In this document: piece by piece, positions 4,933-11,631 of the stretch
Layout: each line of letters starts with the position of its first letter
Numbering within the stretch: the stretch's first letter is position 1
From: Candidatus Margulisiibacteriota bacterium
Lineage (GTDB): Bacteria > Margulisbacteria > Termititenacia > Termititenacales > Termititenacaceae
DNA: 15,598 nt
NCBI GenBank assembly: GCA_031279305.1
Contig: JAITIS010000119.1
Location: forward strand, 1 to 15,598
Reading direction: 5' to 3'
Program-made: the position numbers and the translations under genes
Notes under the pieces: model-generated
What the model saw: only the letters and a program-made list of their open reading frames with translations
What the model was told of the DNA's origin: nothing
Database searches by the model: none

Positions 4933-6113
4933 TATAATTCTCCGGCGGACTGCTCGATGATCGCAAAGCCTTTTTCCAGCTCCGGCATAGTCGCCGTGAC
5001 CGGATAGGCCAGCCGGACGACCTCGCCGGACTGCCCGGCGCTGATGAGCAGCAGACCGTATTCCAGCGCTTTTTGGCGCAGAGCCGCGCAGACCGCGCCG
5101 GACGCGCAGACCAGCCCCAGCATATAGCCAAGTCCCTGAAGTTTCACAAAAATCGCAGGATACTTGGCGATCAGCCGGCCGCAGGCCTCTTCGGCGGTTT
5201 TTATTTTCGCGGGCATTCTGGGCAGCTCTCTCTGCAAAATATCCAGCGTCGCGCCGGCCGCCGCGCAGGCCACCGGGTTGCCGGTAAAAGTGCCGCCGTG
5301 CGTTGAGGTTTTCCAGCCGTCGGAAATTTCTTTTTGCAAAACCACCGCGCCCAGCGGAAAACCGGAAGCGATGCCTTTGGCCAGAGCCAGAATATCCGGC
5401 TCCAGATCGTACCATTCACAGGCAAACATTTTGCCGGTGCGGCCAAAACCGGACTGCACTTCGTCAACAATGAAATAAATATTATTCCGCGCGCAGTAAT
5501 CCCTCAGCCCGCGCACAAAACCCCGGTCTCTGGCCATATAACCGCCCTCGACTTTGACCAGCTCGATGATAACCGCGGCGATATTTCCGTCATTAAGTTT
5601 AGCCACAGCCTCCAGCGAGGCCTCGGCGATAAAAGAACGGGGCATCAGCTCACCGTAGCCGTCCCGGTAAAGTTTTTTGGCCGTGACCGACAGCGCGCCC
5701 ATAGTCCGCCCGTGAAACTCATCCTGCAAAGCGATGACGCCGCTTTTGCCGGAAACATATTTGGCGGCTTTGAGCGCGCCCTCCACCGCCTCGGAGCCGG
5801 ACTGCGTGAAAAAAAATCTGGCGTCTTTGACCGGCACGATTTTTTGCAGTTTTTCCGCCAGCTCGATATTGGCGGAGATATAGGTCACGCCGGCGCAGTT
5901 GTGAATGATTTTTTTGGTCTGCTCCACCGCCGCGCGCACCACCTCTGGATGACAGTGCCCCGTGCCGGTCACGGCGATGCCGGAGGCAAAGTCCAGATAG
6001 GCCCGGCCGTCCAATCCGTAGAGATAAGAGCCGGAGCCGTGATCGATCTCTAACTCCGTAAAATGGCTGAGCACTCCGGACAAGACTTTGGCGCTGCGCC
6101 TAACGAGGCTCAT
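4932..6113 (-). CDS. Class III PLP-dependent aminotransferase (GabT/ArgD-like)
   Basis: A 393-aa fold-type I aminotransferase of class III, full length for the family. Features seen: phosphate-binding SGSEA (105-109), FHGRT (133-137), DEVQSGFGRTG (217-227) with the cofactor-contacting Asp, and the Schiff-base lysine K246 in ALAKGIASGFPLG. It would move an omega-amino group (for example from 4-aminobutyrate, acetylornithine or a related donor) to 2-oxoglutarate or pyruvate in the cytoplasm; the substrate cannot be fixed. One oddity is that the usual EP(V/I)xGEGG segment reads E-L-V-K-V-E-G-G at 184-191, changed at two normally conserved positions. It starts 2 nt after the Re-citrate synthase homologue, with no Shine-Dalgarno, and overlaps the methyltransferase gene by 1 nt, so it is mid-operon. 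Confidence 0.88.
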   Translation of the reverse strand: MSLVRRSAKVLSGVLSHFTELEIDHGSGSYLYGLDGRAYLDFASGIAVTGTGHCHPEVVRAAVEQTKKIIHNCAGVTYISANIELAEKLQKIVPVKDARFFFTQSGSEAVEGALKAAKYVSGKSGVIALQDEFHGRTMGALSVTAKKLYRDGYGELMPRSFIAEASLEAVAKLNDGNIAAVIIELVKVEGGYMARDRGFVRGLRDYCARNNIYFIVDEVQSGFGRTGKMFACEWYDLEPDILALAKGIASGFPLGAVVLQKEISDGWKTSTHGGTFTGNPVACAAAGATLDILQRELPRMPAKIKTAEEACGRLIAKYPAIFVKLQGLGYMLGLVCASGAVCAALRQKALEYGLLLISAGQSGEVVRLAYPVTATMPELEKGFAIIEQSAGEL

Positions 6114-6115
6114 AA

Positions 6116-7882
6116 TCAGTCTAATTTAATTAAGTTATTAAAGTTAATGTCAATGCCCAGCACGCCGGCGATTTCTCCGGATTTATCAATGATCGGTTTG
6201 GACACGGTGACGCACAATTCACCGATAAACCGGGAAACATAAAAATCCGAGACCAGCGCTTTTTTCTTGGACATCGCATTCTGGAACCAGCTGCGATCGG
6301 CAAATTCGCCGCCCAGCGAGCTATATTTTTTTTCGTCCTCCGGCTGGGTGACATTGCGCGTGATCTTATGGCCTTTGGGATCGACCACATACATCAGTTT
6401 GATAAAAGCTTCATTAGAAGTAAATTCCTGCAGGATCGGTTCGATCACCGCCGCATCCATAGTGAGCAGCTCGGCGCTGTGCCCGCTAAACAGATCGTTA
6501 ATCACCGCCACGGCCAGACGGCTGCCTTTTTTCTTCAGTCCCTCCAGATCGGAATGGAAAAGGCTCGGCAGATGTTTTTTGGCTTGATCGATCAGCTCCG
6601 CTTCGGAAATAGTCGAAACCCGGTTTTTGGCGTACTGCGCCATCACCCATTTATAGATACGCAGCAGGCGCGGATCGTTTTTGTCGATCCGGCGCTCTTC
6701 CGGCAGCCGAAAATGCTCGTTGAGCCAAAAAGCGATGCCGGATGCGCCGGATTTGTCCGTGATCGCCACGGACATCGGGCGGTTGAGCAGTTTGCCGGTG
6801 TCAAAAATATTATAGATACGCTCGTTCTTAATCGCGCCGTCGGCGTGAATGCCCGCGCGCGTCGTATTAAAATCATCGCCGACAAAAGGCTGATTGGGCG
6901 AGATATAGTCGCCCAGATCATCGTGATAATAGCGCGCCACATCGGTGATGATCGTCGTGTCTATGCCGCAGGTGTCCCCGCCGTGCAAAGCGATATAGTC
7001 CATCAGCAGGCCCTCGATCGGCGCGTTGCCGGTGCGCTCGCCCCAGCCTAAGAGCGTGCCGTTGACCGAAGCGCAGCCGTACAGCCAGGCGGTGGTGGCG
7101 TTGACCAAAACTTTATGAAAATCATTGTGGCCGTGCCACTCCAGCAGTTCCGGAGGCACGCCGGCCTCCGCGCGCAGAGCGTGGAAAATCTTCGGCACGG
7201 AGCGCGGCAGGGGAGCGTTGGGGTACGGCAGGCCCAGCCCCAGCGTGTCGCAGGCGCGGATCTTGATGGGAATTTTCGCCTGCCGGCTGCGCTCCATCAG
7301 AGCCTGCGCGAAAGGCAGCACAAAGCCCGTAAAATCCGCGCGCGTAATATCTTCAAAATGACAGCGCGGTTTTACACCCTCCGCCAGCGCCGCATCGACG
7401 ACCGCCAGATAATCATCCAGCACCTGCCGGCGGGTCTTTTTTAATTTTAGAAAAATATGATAATCCGAAGCCGAGGTCAGAATGCCTGTTTCCTGCAGAC
7501 CCATCGCTTTGACCAGCTTAAAATCATCTCTGGCCGCGCGAATCCAGCCGGTGATCTCCGGAAACTTATAGCCAAGCTCCAGACATTTTTCCACGGCTTT
7601 TTTGTCTTTGTCTGTGTATAGAAAAAACTCCGACTGGCGGATAACGCCCTGCGGCCCGCTTAATTTGCGCAAAAACTTGAAAATCTGCACGATCTGCTCA
7701 ACATCGTAGGGCGGACGGGACTGCTGGCCGTCGCGGAAAGTCGTATCCGTGATCCAGATAGATTTAGCCCGCTTTAACGGGACAATCTCATTCTCCAGCT
7801 CTATAACCGGCACCCGGCTGTAATCAAAATAATTTTCAAACAGATTGGGCGCGGCAATATCCTCAAGCTTGTATTTTTTCAT
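6116..7882 (-). CDS. Re-citrate synthase-like HMGL-family enzyme fused to a Cache-like domain
   Basis: A 588-aa protein. Residues about 1-450 match the Re-citrate synthase branch of the HMGL/isopropylmalate synthase family, which condenses acetyl-CoA with oxaloacetate in anaerobes. Seen are DTTFRDGQQ (46-54), RCHFEDITRADF (173-184), metal-binding WHGHND (249-254; H250, H252) and GWGERTGNAPIE (279-290). Known members are about 450 aa. Here residues about 468-588 add a region matching the PDC/Cache sensor fold: YVVDPKGHKI, then DRSWFQNAMSKKKALVSDFY, VSKPIIDKSGEIAGVLGIDI. No transmembrane segment is present, so this normally extracytoplasmic ligand-binding domain would sit in the cytoplasm, probably as an effector site. 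It lies 22 nt after the fumarase beta gene and 2 nt before the aminotransferase gene. There is no Shine-Dalgarno; a TAAAAT ends 9 nt before the ATG. Database names such as 2-isopropylmalate synthase or histone-lysine methyltransferase are likely misannotations of this family. Confidence 0.82.
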   Translation of the reverse strand: MKKYKLEDIAAPNLFENYFDYSRVPVIELENEIVPLKRAKSIWITDTTFRDGQQSRPPYDVEQIVQIFKFLRKLSGPQGVIRQSEFFLYTDKDKKAVEKCLELGYKFPEITGWIRAARDDFKLVKAMGLQETGILTSASDYHIFLKLKKTRRQVLDDYLAVVDAALAEGVKPRCHFEDITRADFTGFVLPFAQALMERSRQAKIPIKIRACDTLGLGLPYPNAPLPRSVPKIFHALRAEAGVPPELLEWHGHNDFHKVLVNATTAWLYGCASVNGTLLGWGERTGNAPIEGLLMDYIALHGGDTCGIDTTIITDVARYYHDDLGDYISPNQPFVGDDFNTTRAGIHADGAIKNERIYNIFDTGKLLNRPMSVAITDKSGASGIAFWLNEHFRLPEERRIDKNDPRLLRIYKWVMAQYAKNRVSTISEAELIDQAKKHLPSLFHSDLEGLKKKGSRLAVAVINDLFSGHSAELLTMDAAVIEPILQEFTSNEAFIKLMYVVDPKGHKITRNVTQPEDEKKYSSLGGEFADRSWFQNAMSKKKALVSDFYVSRFIGELCVTVSKPIIDKSGEIAGVLGIDINFNNLIKLD

Positions 7883-7904
7883 AAGTGGGGAATTTTAACA
7901 CAAG

Positions 7905-8432
7905 CTAACGATTATATAAATTGCCGCCGCGGCAGTCATATAAAACGATCACAGGAAAATTTCTGACTGTCAGCCTGCGCACAGCCTCCGCGCCCAGCTC
8001 CGGGAAAGCGATAATCTCCGCCGCGGTGACAGCCCGCGCGTAGAGAGCGCCCGCGCCGCCCAGCGCGCCGAGATAGAGAGCCTGATTTTTACGCAGGGAT
8101 TTCTGCACCTCCGCCGAGCGCGGCCCCTTGCCGATAACCGCGGACAATCCCCGGTCTAACAGCTCCGGCGTAAAAGGATCCATCCGGTCGCTGGTCGTCG
8201 GGCCGGCCGAGCCGATAGGCCGCCTAGGCGGCGCGGGCGCGGGGCCGGTATAATAAACAACCTGATTTTCCAGAGGCAGGGGCAGCGGCTGGCCAGCCTG
8301 TAAAAGTTCAGACAGTTTTTTATGCGCGGCGTCGCGGGCGGTGTAGATAACGCCGTTCAAAAAAAGCTCGTCACCGGCGCGGTATTTAATAATATCTTCT
8401 CTGGGAAAAGGCAAAGCAACTTGGTATATCAT
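7905..8432 (-). CDS. Class I fumarase / tartrate dehydratase beta subunit
   Basis: A 175-aa protein corresponding to the beta (C-terminal) half of class I, iron-sulfur-dependent hydro-lyases (FumA/TtdB type), which interconvert fumarate and malate. Typical features are the N-terminal LPFPREDIIKYRAGDELFLNG, GPTTSDRMDPF at 77-87, IGKGPRS at 100-106, and the central YTGPAPAPPRRPIGSAGPT stretch. The length is that of stand-alone beta subunits in anaerobes with split fumarases. The 4Fe-4S-binding alpha subunit is not in this window and must be encoded elsewhere if the enzyme works. The gene heads a minus-strand run that continues with the Re-citrate synthase homologue. Its start ATG lies 8 nt after a TATAAT; an AGGGG only 2 nt from the ATG is too close to be a normal Shine-Dalgarno. 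L-tartrate dehydratase is the main alternative. Confidence 0.85.
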   Translation of the reverse strand: MIYQVALPFPREDIIKYRAGDELFLNGVIYTARDAAHKKLSELLQAGQPLPLPLENQVVYYTGPAPAPPRRPIGSAGPTTSDRMDPFTPELLDRGLSAVIGKGPRSAEVQKSLRKNQALYLGALGGAGALYARAVTAAEIIAFPELGAEAVRRLTVRNFPVIVLYDCRGGNLYNR

Positions 8433-8440
8433 CGCCCCTG

Positions 8441-8471
8441 ATTATACATCGAACTATAATTTCGTTATAAT
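8441..8471. promoter_or_regulatory. Divergent promoters between the fumarase beta gene and the GT2/radical SAM operon
   Basis: The 55-bp gap holds two -10 boxes facing apart: TATAAT on the minus strand at 8446-8441 (8 nt before the fumarase ATG) and TATAAT on the plus strand at 8466-8471. The plus-strand -10 has TATACA 17 bp upstream (8443-8448, 4 of 6 matches to TTGACA), which overlaps the opposing -10. The rightward start site would fall near 8478, inside the GAGGGG Shine-Dalgarno (8476-8481) of the GT2 gene. The overlap suggests the two transcripts could compete. Confidence 0.55.
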
Positions 8472-8487
8472 ACGCGAGGGGATAACG

Positions 8488-9279
8488 ATGGATAAAAGGC
8501 CGCTTTTTTCAGTTATCATCACCGCATACAACATAGAAAAATATCTGGCAGAATGTCTGGATAGTATAATCAAGCAGACCAGCAAGAATCTGGAAATCAT
8601 TATTGTCGATGATGGCTCGACGGACAACTCTACGCAAATATACAACAGCTATGCCGCGCGGGATAACCGCCTGAAAATTTTCAAGCAACAAAATCACGGC
8701 GTGGCCGCCGCCCGCAACACCGGCCTAAGAAACGCCAGCGCTAAATATATTCATTTTGTGGACGGGGATGATTTTCTGCAAGGCGCGGATTATTACGCCA
8801 GGGCCGCGGAAGTCTTAGCTCGCGCCGGCGCGGACATCGCGGTATGCGGATTTTACTGGGAGAACAGAAATATACTGTTTGCTCTGGGCGCAGAAAAAAC
8901 ATTTACAGACATCGGCGGCAAGATGCGGGAGCTGAGCAAATTCCCGGCGGTGTGGAGATATATTTACAAACACGAGTTTTTAACCAAAAATAATTTCTGG
9001 TTTGACACCACCTACGGCTCCGGCGGAGAGGACACTATATTTGCCGTGGAGACCGCGTATCAAGCCGGCATAATGGCTGCCGTGCCGGAAACCATCTATC
9101 ATTACCGCAGAAATCCCGGCTCGATAATTCTCAGCAAAGACCCGGCGCGCGGCAAAAAATTGGAAGACGGCACCAAATATGCCTGGGAGAAAATCTGTCA
9201 ATTCGCCGGCAAAAGAAATTTCGACGTATCCGCGCTTAACCGCTGGATACCAATACGCGAAAGCCGGCTCACTGTATAA
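8488..9279 (+). CDS. GT2 family glycosyltransferase
   Basis: A 263-aa GT-A-fold glycosyltransferase of family 2. It shows the N-terminal FSVIITAYNIEKYLAECLDS, the nucleotide-binding D41-D42 in IIVDDGSTDNS, the metal-binding VDGDD (91-95) and a GEDTIFAVE acidic segment, near residue 176, in the position of the catalytic base. This is the WcaA-like type that usually builds surface glycans. No membrane segment is seen. The start follows a good Shine-Dalgarno (GAGGGG, 6 nt). It is the first gene of a four-gene plus-strand operon, followed after 14 nt by the 101-aa orphan gene and then by the radical SAM and methyltransferase genes, so its acceptor may be the product of that pathway rather than a polysaccharide. 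Confidence 0.86.
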   Translation: MDKRPLFSVIITAYNIEKYLAECLDSIIKQTSKNLEIIIVDDGSTDNSTQIYNSYAARDNRLKIFKQQNHGVAAARNTGLRNASAKYIHFVDGDDFLQGADYYARAAEVLARAGADIAVCGFYWENRNILFALGAEKTFTDIGGKMRELSKFPAVWRYIYKHEFLTKNNFWFDTTYGSGGEDTIFAVETAYQAGIMAAVPETIYHYRRNPGSIILSKDPARGKKLEDGTKYAWEKICQFAGKRNFDVSALNRWIPIRESRLTV

Positions 9280-9280
9280 T
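9275..9280 (+). promoter_or_regulatory. Possible internal -10 box before the 101-aa gene
   Basis: TGTATAAT overlaps the stop codon of the GT2 gene (TATAAT at 9275-9280). A GAGGG Shine-Dalgarno follows before the ATG at 9294. No -35 is obvious. If active, the orphan, radical SAM and methyltransferase genes could be expressed without the glycosyltransferase. Confidence 0.3.
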
Positions 9281-9293
9281 CACGAGGGAAACA

Positions 9294-9599
9294 ATGCAGC
9301 CGAAACTGAAACACAAAGACCTGAATGTTTTTTGTCCGCCGAATGAATTAAAAAAACTGCTGGCTCTGCAGACCGCCATCGCCACGGTTGAACAATCCGC
9401 CCTGCCGGATAATTTGCCGGACATAGCAAACCCTAAATTGGCGCGTCTAATTGAAAAATCTCTATCCCGCAAAAACAAACTAATAGCCGCACGCAAAAAA
9501 TGGTGGCGCAAAATGCAGAAAAAATATGCTCTGCCGCCGCGCGTCTCGGTAAACACACAAACCGCGGAGTTTTTCGAGCTGGAAATCGTTTATGCTTAA
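9294..9599 (+). CDS. 101-aa orphan protein next to a radical SAM enzyme (candidate substrate or partner)
   Basis: I recognise no family. The ATG at 9294 has a clear GAGGG Shine-Dalgarno. The protein has a single Cys (C14, in NVFCPPNELKKLLAL), a helical N-terminal half and a very basic central stretch (residues about 60-78, RKNKLIAARKKWWRKMQKK) with adjacent tryptophans. A C-terminal tail rich in Val, Thr, Phe and Glu follows (VSVNTQTAEFFELEIVYA). No signal peptide or transmembrane segment is seen. Its 3' end overlaps the radical SAM start by 8 nt, tight coupling typical of a precursor or recognition protein with its maturase. The Trp/Lys/Arg cluster is the kind of residue set that radical SAM cyclases crosslink, but no known precursor motif (double-Gly leader, Cys repeats, Nif11) is present. 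It could instead be a recognition subunit. Confidence 0.75.
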   Translation: MQPKLKHKDLNVFCPPNELKKLLALQTAIATVEQSALPDNLPDIANPKLARLIEKSLSRKNKLIAARKKWWRKMQKKYALPPRVSVNTQTAEFFELEIVYA

Positions 9600-10998
9600 T
9601 TCGCTCAATGCGCTGACTGTCCTGCCGACAGATCCGCCGTTGCTCTACTCCCCGCAGACCGGCGCATATCTGGCTGCGGCGCAAAGCGAAGCCAAAGATT
9701 TTTTGACATATCAAAAACAGGAAGCACCGGACTGGCTCGACTATTACAAGAAATTAAAAGGCAAGCGCAAAGAATTGCAAAGATTTATTCTAAACTGTTT
9801 CACGCCGCCAGCGGCTAAACCCCAATATCAGCCTTTTCAAACGTCGATATCTTTCCTCGGCGAATTTAAGTGTAATCTAGCCTGCGTGTACTGCTTTAAT
9901 AAAGACGCGCAAAAAACCCTGAACAAAACCAAACATTTTTCAGAAAAATTATTTACTGTGGCTTTGCAAAAATTTTATAAGCAAAAAAGCGGCTGGCCGG
10001 CGGTGGACTTTGGCTATTCCGGCGAGCCGTTATTGTTTTTTGACTGGTTCCAAAAACTCTGGGCGATAAATCAAAAACTAGCCGCCCAATATCGCAAACC
10101 GCCCGCGGCTTTGGGCATAATGACTAACGGCCTGTTATTAGATGACAAAATTATCGCCTGGCTGGAGCAACACGGCTGCTGGATAGGATTAAGTCTGGAC
10201 GGCGGAGCGGAAGCCACAAATAGCGGACGCGGCGCAAAAGTTTTCGAGCGCGCGCTGAAAAATTATAAACGAATTTTTTCGCGCAATTCGTGGATAAAAT
10301 ATCAGCGCGGCGTATCTGCGACTATCTCAAGTCTCAACCCCGATGTATCCAGAGTTTTTCGGGATTTATGGGGCGAGGGTTTCCGGCAGATATATATGAA
10401 GCCCAATCGCGCGGCCGCGGACAACCCTTACGGCTTAAACAAAAAGTTATGGCCGAAACTCAAAAAAGGCTACCAAAAACTATTCGCGCTTTTTACCGCA
10501 GACCTTAGAGCAGGACGGCTGGACAGACTGTTGGCCATAGCCAGCAGATTTGATTATGCCGGGCGGTTTTTATGCCGCATATTGATCCACACTCCGGTCA
10601 CCCGCCGCTGCGGCGCGGCCTACGGCAGCGTGTCTCTGCGCAATAACGGCGACGTTTATCCCTGCGACACTTACGCGGCTATGCTAAAACACCAGCTCGG
10701 CAATATTTACACGGGGTTCAAATGGGAGAGAGATTTTATTCCAGCGGTTGATGATCTAGAGCATTGCCGCGCCTGCGCTTATCGTTATATCTGCGGCGGC
10801 GCGTGTCGCGTCTGGCAGGAATACAATGACGGAGATGCATCAGTCGAGTGCGCGCTGAATAAATTTTTAATCGAATTATGTTTTCAACTGGCGGCCGAGC
10901 TGGAGAAATATCCTGAACAAAAACAGCTGCTCAGCGCCTGCATCAAACATAATATCGTGCCGCCGACTAGGCCCGGCAGCCGTAAGGAGAAAAAATGA
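9592..10998 (+). CDS. Radical SAM/SPASM protein, probable peptide or protein maturase
   Basis: A 468-aa radical SAM enzyme. The 4Fe-4S/SAM-binding CX3CX2C motif is C94-N-L-A-C98-V-Y-C101, followed by YSGEPLL in the place of the GGEP motif. The C-terminus has a complete SPASM-type set of cysteines: C340, C358, then CX2CX5CX3C at 392, 395, 401 and 405, and C420, with GDVYPCDTY and LGNI between. This would bind one or two auxiliary clusters, as in anSME-type sulfatase-maturing enzymes and RiPP maturases. Residues 1-80 form an extra N-terminal segment (LPTDPPLLYSPQTGAYLAAA) reminiscent of substrate-recognition regions in peptide maturases. The start overlaps the 101-aa gene by 8 nt and the stop overlaps the methyltransferase start (ATGA). 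No sulfatase gene is present, so a peptide substrate is more likely; the reaction is unknown. Confidence 0.88.
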   Translation: MLNSLNALTVLPTDPPLLYSPQTGAYLAAAQSEAKDFLTYQKQEAPDWLDYYKKLKGKRKELQRFILNCFTPPAAKPQYQPFQTSISFLGEFKCNLACVYCFNKDAQKTLNKTKHFSEKLFTVALQKFYKQKSGWPAVDFGYSGEPLLFFDWFQKLWAINQKLAAQYRKPPAALGIMTNGLLLDDKIIAWLEQHGCWIGLSLDGGAEATNSGRGAKVFERALKNYKRIFSRNSWIKYQRGVSATISSLNPDVSRVFRDLWGEGFRQIYMKPNRAAADNPYGLNKKLWPKLKKGYQKLFALFTADLRAGRLDRLLAIASRFDYAGRFLCRILIHTPVTRRCGAAYGSVSLRNNGDVYPCDTYAAMLKHQLGNIYTGFKWERDFIPAVDDLEHCRACAYRYICGGACRVWQEYNDGDASVECALNKFLIELCFQLAAELEKYPEQKQLLSACIKHNIVPPTRPGSRKEKK

Positions 10999-11618
10999 GC
11001 GACCGCGCCAAGCTGGAAGGTTTTTGGAAAAAACAATACAGTCAGGAGGATATGCCTTTTGACGCGGATGAGCCGGACAAATGGATACAGTGTCTGGCCG
11101 AGAATGGCCAGATACGCGGCAGGGTGCTGGACAGCGGCTGCGGTCCGGGACGCAATGCTCTATATCTCTCCGGTCTGGGCTTTGCTGTTTTGGGCGCGGA
11201 TATTTCCGCGGCGGCCATAGCCCGCGCGGAGGAAAAAGCCAGACAGAAAAATCTGTCTGTCAGATTTATAACCGCGGACATCTGCAGTCTTTATGCTGTA
11301 AACAATTATTTTGACACGGTCATCGACATCGGCTGTTTTCACTCGCTCGCGCCGGAGCATCAGGATTATTACATAGAAGCGCTGACCAGACTGTGCCGGC
11401 CGGGAGCGACGCTTTATCTAAGAGCTTTCTGCGACCTGAATATTAGCCGCAAAATATATCCAGATGGCTGCGGGTGGCCGGCCATCACCGAGAGTCGTAT
11501 CCGCACGGCTTTTCACGCCTATCGCTGGGAGGTCAAACAAATAATTCCGCAAAAAATAGATCTGTTAAGTTTCAAGGGGCGGGTGTATGCGTGGCTGGCA
11601 GAGATACAAAAAGAATAA
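10995..11618 (+). CDS. Class I SAM-dependent methyltransferase
   Basis: A 207-aa Rossmann-fold methyltransferase. Motif I is VLDSGCGPGRNALYLS (residues 44-59), followed by the acidic D69 that contacts the SAM ribose (GADIS), a motif II-like FITADI, and FDTVIDIGCFHSLAP in the position of motif IV. The N-terminal FWKKQYSQEDMPFDADEPDKW resembles TehB/thiopurine methyltransferase-like enzymes that act on small molecules. The ATG overlaps the radical SAM stop by 4 nt and has a GGAG Shine-Dalgarno inside the upstream gene. As last gene of the GT2/orphan/radical SAM operon, it probably adds a methyl group to the same product. The substrate is not predictable from sequence. Confidence 0.86.
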   Translation: MSDRAKLEGFWKKQYSQEDMPFDADEPDKWIQCLAENGQIRGRVLDSGCGPGRNALYLSGLGFAVLGADISAAAIARAEEKARQKNLSVRFITADICSLYAVNNYFDTVIDIGCFHSLAPEHQDYYIEALTRLCRPGATLYLRAFCDLNISRKIYPDGCGWPAITESRIRTAFHAYRWEVKQIIPQKIDLLSFKGRVYAWLAEIQKE

Positions 11619-11631
11619 TTTTATTTTCTAA

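Noticed and set aside
4933..5415. Upstream extension of the rlmB-like frame to a 334-aa protein
   Set aside because: The extension lies wholly inside the aminotransferase gene in another frame and reads as Arg/Gly-rich sequence with no resemblance to the RlmB N-terminal domain; the TAATG junction gives a good start.
5334..6053. Long open frame (239 codons) on the plus strand
   Set aside because: Antisense shadow of the well-supported class III aminotransferase, a common effect of GC-biased codon positions; it has no Shine-Dalgarno and no recognisable domain.
6368..7051. Open frame of 227 codons on the plus strand
   Set aside because: Antisense shadow of the Re-citrate synthase homologue; no protein family features.
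9592..10998. Anaerobic sulfatase-maturing enzyme as the call for the radical SAM gene
   Set aside because: The SPASM cysteine pattern is similar, but no sulfatase gene is nearby, there is an extra N-terminal region, and the tight coupling to a small orphan gene points to a different substrate.
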